Source: Amoebophrya sp. A120 (lineage: Eukaryota; Sar; Dinophyceae; Syndiniales; Amoebophryaceae). Taken from it: 64,000 bases of DNA. A program made the translations under genes and the position numbers. The stretch covers positions 462,312 to 526,311 of the forward strand of contig CAJINV010000022.1 in assembly GCA_905178155.1 (NCBI GenBank). The letters are read 5' to 3'. The notes below the pieces were generated by a model that was given only the letters and a program-made list of their open reading frames with translations, was not told the DNA's origin and ran no database searches. Shown here piece after piece: positions 63,698 through 64,000 of this stretch; the stretch's first letter is position 1, and every line of letters starts with the position of its first letter.

Positions 63698-64000
63698 AGG
63701 CGTGGGCCTGCGGGCCTAAATTCCGGTGGGTTGGTCGGTTGGTTGGTTGGTTGGTTTTGGACAGACGACATTTGACCGAACCCGCTGCGTTGTGTTTAGC
63801 GTTTTTCTGAGATTCGTCCACTATTACTGTTGAAGCTGCCTACCTACCCACCTACCTGGCGTCTTTTCGATTCATTGCAGTACCGCGATCGCACCGACCT
63901 ACCTACCTACCTATTCCTTTGTTTCCATCCAGAGACAGCTGCCCACTGGTCACGCCTACCGACCTACCCACCCACCAGCCTGGTGGGTGGGTGGGGCGAG
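63698..64000. repeat. GGTT and CCTA tetranucleotide repeats
   Basis: GGTT repeats at about 63731-63757, ACCT/CCTA runs at 63840-63862 and 63896-63913, and a CCCACC/GGTGGG hairpin-like end at 63960-63995. Confidence 0.85.

Noticed and set aside
25591-63700. Recurring peptide KCK.VWVWK in many ORFs, which could look like a repeat protein family
   Set aside because: It is the translation of the family A left terminus and disappears on excision.
1-64000. CRISPR arrays, rRNA, tRNA or bacterial operons
   Set aside because: Repeats are not regularly spaced short direct repeats, no rRNA or tRNA fold was recognised, and gene structure is eukaryotic.

Overview
The window looks like nuclear DNA of a dinoflagellate-lineage protist, most likely a syndinian such as Amoebophrya. 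That assignment is inference. It rests on protein-coding exons cut at very high density by introner elements (introns that behave like DNA transposons) and on a 17-nt exact match to the conserved core of the dinoflagellate spliced leader. All recognised genes read on the + strand.

The central result is a splicing rule. About 89 elements begin TA(T) and end (A)TA, carry imperfect terminal inverted repeats, and sit between 5-bp target repeats. Removing each element plus one 5-bp repeat restores the reading frame every time. Applied to the first gene (17 elements) it gives exactly 1,899 nt (633 codons) and rebuilds a P-loop. Applied to the second large gene (60 elements plus one GT-AG intron) it gives exactly 16,644 nt (5,548 codons). 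In the third it rebuilds a complete guanylate kinase domain. Family labels used here, by 5' end: A TATCAAATGCAAAAATGTCT; B TATCACACAGAAAAAAGCAG; C TATCAAAAGGAAAAATCCCC; D TATCCTGTGCAAAAGTATCG; E TATGGAAGTGTCAGGATTGA; F TATGGCGTTCTCAAATGTTA; G TATCCTGAGCAAAAACGTCC; H TATCGCAAGAAAAAACTGTT; I TATGAGATTACACAACCCCC; J, K and L are single copies.

Layout. 0.4-1.1 kb: threefold tandem repeat of a 5' gene end. 1.05-6.7 kb: divergent UPF1-like SF1 helicase, with eroded introners. 8.1-13.5 kb: small ORFs, several Cys-rich or Lys-rich, one pair joined by an in-frame TAG. 13.7-14.3 kb: minisatellite. 14.7-16.5 kb: arginine/serine-rich hypothetical ORF. 16.5-24.8 kb: repeat-rich intergenic DNA with an inverted repeat, a 16-bp minisatellite and one intergenic introner whose empty-site relative lies 1 kb away. 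25.1-59.75 kb: one giant gene with an OTU protease domain, an acylthioesterase-like alpha/beta hydrolase and long low-complexity tails. 61.1-63.5 kb: guanylate kinase, running into tetranucleotide repeats at the window end.

No operon logic applies. What links the genes is the introner invasion: old and eroded in the helicase, fresh (41 of 60 exact target repeats) in the giant gene.
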